Of a stretch of DNA of 64,000 bases, positions 62,695 through 64,000 are shown one piece after another; the stretch's first letter is position 1, and every line of letters begins with the position of its first letter. The stretch spans positions 248,001-312,000 of the forward strand of contig NZ_JADGMQ010000003.1 in the NCBI RefSeq assembly GCF_016124105.1, given 5' to 3'. The position numbers and the translations under genes are program-made. The notes beneath the pieces were generated by a model. That model had not been told where the DNA came from. It made no database searches and was given only the letters and a program-made list of their open reading frames with translations. The stretch is from Aquamicrobium zhengzhouense. GTDB taxonomy: Bacteria > Pseudomonadota > Alphaproteobacteria > Rhizobiales > Rhizobiaceae.

Positions 62695-63689
62695 GCAGGG
62701 TCTCCTGGAACGTGAGAGATTGAGGTGTCGGGAAAAGCGGGGAAAATCCGGTAGTCGCCGTCGGGGCCGAGACCTTCGACGCGGGCGAGTTCGGCCAGCC
62801 GGCGCGCGGACCCGCGACCTGCGAGGACGGCAACAAGGTCGATGGTCTCCGCGATCATCGCGCGCGGCACCGTGACGACGGCTTCCTGGATGAGTTGTTC
62901 GAGACGGCGCAACGCACCGATGCCGGAACCGGCATGGACGGTGCCGATCCCTCCGGGGTGGCCGGTGCCCCATGCTTTGAGAAGGTCCAGCGCCTCTGCC
63001 CCACGGACCTCGCCGATCGGGATGCGATCGGGACGCAGGCGCAGCGAGGAACGGACAAGCTCCGACAGCGTGGCGACGCCATCCTTGGTCCGCATCGCGA
63101 CGAGGTTCGGCGCGGCACATTGCAGTTCTCGGGTGTCCTCGATGATGACGACGCGATCCTGCGTCTTCGCCACCTCGGCGAGCAGGGCATTGGTCAGCGT
63201 GGTCTTGCCGGTCGAGGTGCCGCCTGCGACCAGGATGTTGGCGCGAGACGCGACGGCCTGGCGAAGCGTTGCGGCCTGATCGGCGGACATGATGCCGGCC
63301 GACACATAGTCGTCTAGCGTGAATACGGCGACGGCGGGTTTGCGGATGGCGAAGGCCGGGGCTGCGACGACCGGCGGCAGCAGACCTTCGAAGCGCTCGC
63401 CCGTTTCCGGCAGTTCCGCCGAAACCCGCGGGCTACGGGCATGGACCTCGACGCCGACATGATGGGCGACCAGCCGGACGATGCGCTCGCCATCGGCGGC
63501 CGACAGTATCTCGCCCGTGTCGGCCAGCCCTTCGGACAGCCGGTCCACCCAGATCCGGCCGTCGGGGTTCAGCATGACCTCGACGACGGACGGGTCTTGC
63601 AGCAGAGTTGAGATGGCAGGCCCGAGCGCCGTCCGGAGCATGCGCACGCCGCGGTCCACCGTTGCCTGTTTGTGGTTGATGCCTGCCAT
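62691..63689 (-). CDS. trbB: TrbB, VirB11-like T4SS ATPase
   Basis: The 332-residue protein has the VirB11/TrbB hexameric ATPase fold: Walker [11 protein letters not shown], Asp box EDTREL, Walker [14 protein letters not shown] and the His box [13 protein letters not shown]. It is the first gene of the operon in this window. ATG 63689 ([14 protein letters not shown]) is the start. Confidence 0.95.
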   Translation of the reverse strand: MAGINHKQATVDRGVRMLRTALGPAISTLLQDPSVVEVMLNPDGRIWVDRLSEGLADTGEILSAADGERIVRLVAHHVGVEVHARSPRVSAELPETGERFEGLLPPVVAAPAFAIRKPAVAVFTLDDYVSAGIMSADQAATLRQAVASRANILVAGGTSTGKTTLTNALLAEVAKTQDRVVIIEDTRELQCAAPNLVAMRTKDGVATLSELVRSSLRLRPDRIPIGEVRGAEALDLLKAWGTGHPGGIGTVHAGSGIGALRRLEQLIQEAVVTVPRAMIAETIDLVAVLAGRGSARRLAELARVEGLGPDGDYRIFPAFPDTSISHVPGDPA

Positions 63690-64000
63690 CTCGTCCCCGT
63701 TCCACCGGGGAGGCGAGAGACGATCCCCGGATGGGGATGACTAAAAGAGACGCAAAACAGGTCGTTTCAACAAGTTTCGGCCGTCGTAGTAGTGTGGGAT
63801 AAAAATACAGGAGAACGGCGGAGGCTGAACTCGTCGCAATCACCGACGTGGCGAACCCGGGAATTCTGCCGCCACCCACCTGATTCGATAAACTTTGTGG
63901 GACGAAGCGGCCTTTCGCTCTGATCACAAGAATTGGGCTACCAGCGAGATCAGCGGCGTCGGGTTGAGCTGAAACCTGACTGATAGATGATGTGACTTTA
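63690..64000. other. 311-base region upstream of trbB
   Basis: No gene is supported. In related elements a CopG-like regulator and traG lie here; neither is seen before the window ends. The region should contain the trb promoter. Confidence 0.35.

Noticed and set aside
1-64000. CRISPR array or cas genes
   Set aside because: No regularly spaced repeats were seen, and the Cas4-like cysteine pattern belongs to the UvrD fusion protein.

Overview
The window comes from an alphaproteobacterium, most likely of the order Hyphomicrobiales (Rhizobiales). The evidence is the squalene/phytoene synthase-trmFO pair, a DUF1127 gene followed by CCUCCUCCC-loop RNA hairpins, a DUF1344 exported protein, a tRNA-Leu-tig junction, and rhizobial-type trb genes with DUF2274. 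Genus cannot be fixed from this alone.

Layout. (1) 1-8,704 is ordinary chromosome: the end of a squalene/phytoene synthase gene, trmFO, DUF1127 with two small-RNA hairpins, a DUF2157/GDYXXLXY membrane pair, a FUSC-type transporter, DUF1344 divergent from a LysR regulator, tRNA-Leu(UAG), and tig with a strong terminator. (2) 8,721-8,882 is the 3' end of radC, cut off abruptly at 8,883. (3) 8,884-25,863 is a defence-like accessory block. It holds three AlpA-like small DNA-binding proteins, a helicase-nuclease cassette bounded by ~40-bp repeats that contain a 23-bp palindrome, and an eight-gene co-directional locus (14,137-24,683). That locus encodes DUF2158, a caspase-Ski2-like helicase fusion, a sigma-factor-like protein, an unknown partner, an ImmA/IrrE-UvrD-FeS-nuclease fusion, a triple ubiquitin-like protein, a ThiF/E1 enzyme and a DUF6527 protein. 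This is the best candidate for an undescribed system.

(4) 25,864-32,934 is an envelope thiol-redox and cell-wall cluster: an OmpR-type two-component system, an L,D-transpeptidase lipoprotein, a thioredoxin-like protein, DsbA/ScsC, DsbD/ScsB and a TlpA/ScsD fusion. Four TTAAG-N6-TTAAG direct repeats lie upstream of four transcription units and look like one regulon. (5) 33,146-52,811 is a large copper-handling region: csoR, copZ, two P1B-ATPases, cueR, a multicopper oxidase, a CDF transporter, a Csp-like copper storage protein, DUF305 and DUF411 proteins, cytochromes, and three small Cys/His-rich exported proteins. Four promoters with 19-bp spacers and CueR-like dyads tie copZ, copA1, copA2 and a small membrane protein together. 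(6) 53,118-63,689 is a LysR gene facing a complete trbB-C-D-E-J-K-L-F-G-I-DUF2274 mating-pair-formation operon on the minus strand, so everything from about 8,884 onward may belong to one integrative conjugative element that continues past the window. No integrase, relaxase or coupling protein is visible.

How it works together: the region reads as a conjugative element carrying antiphage modules plus copper and envelope-stress resistance. Copper would be sensed in the cytoplasm by CueR and CsoR, chaperoned by CopZ, pumped out by the two ATPases, oxidised or bound in the periplasm by the multicopper oxidase, DUF305, DUF411 and Csp proteins, while the Dsb/Scs proteins repair copper-damaged disulfides. 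Three apparent single-base indels (one in the glutaredoxin gene, two compensating ones in the adjacent ferredoxin reductase) deserve checking. Start codons were moved downstream of the longest open frame wherever a ribosome-binding site, operator or family alignment supported it.
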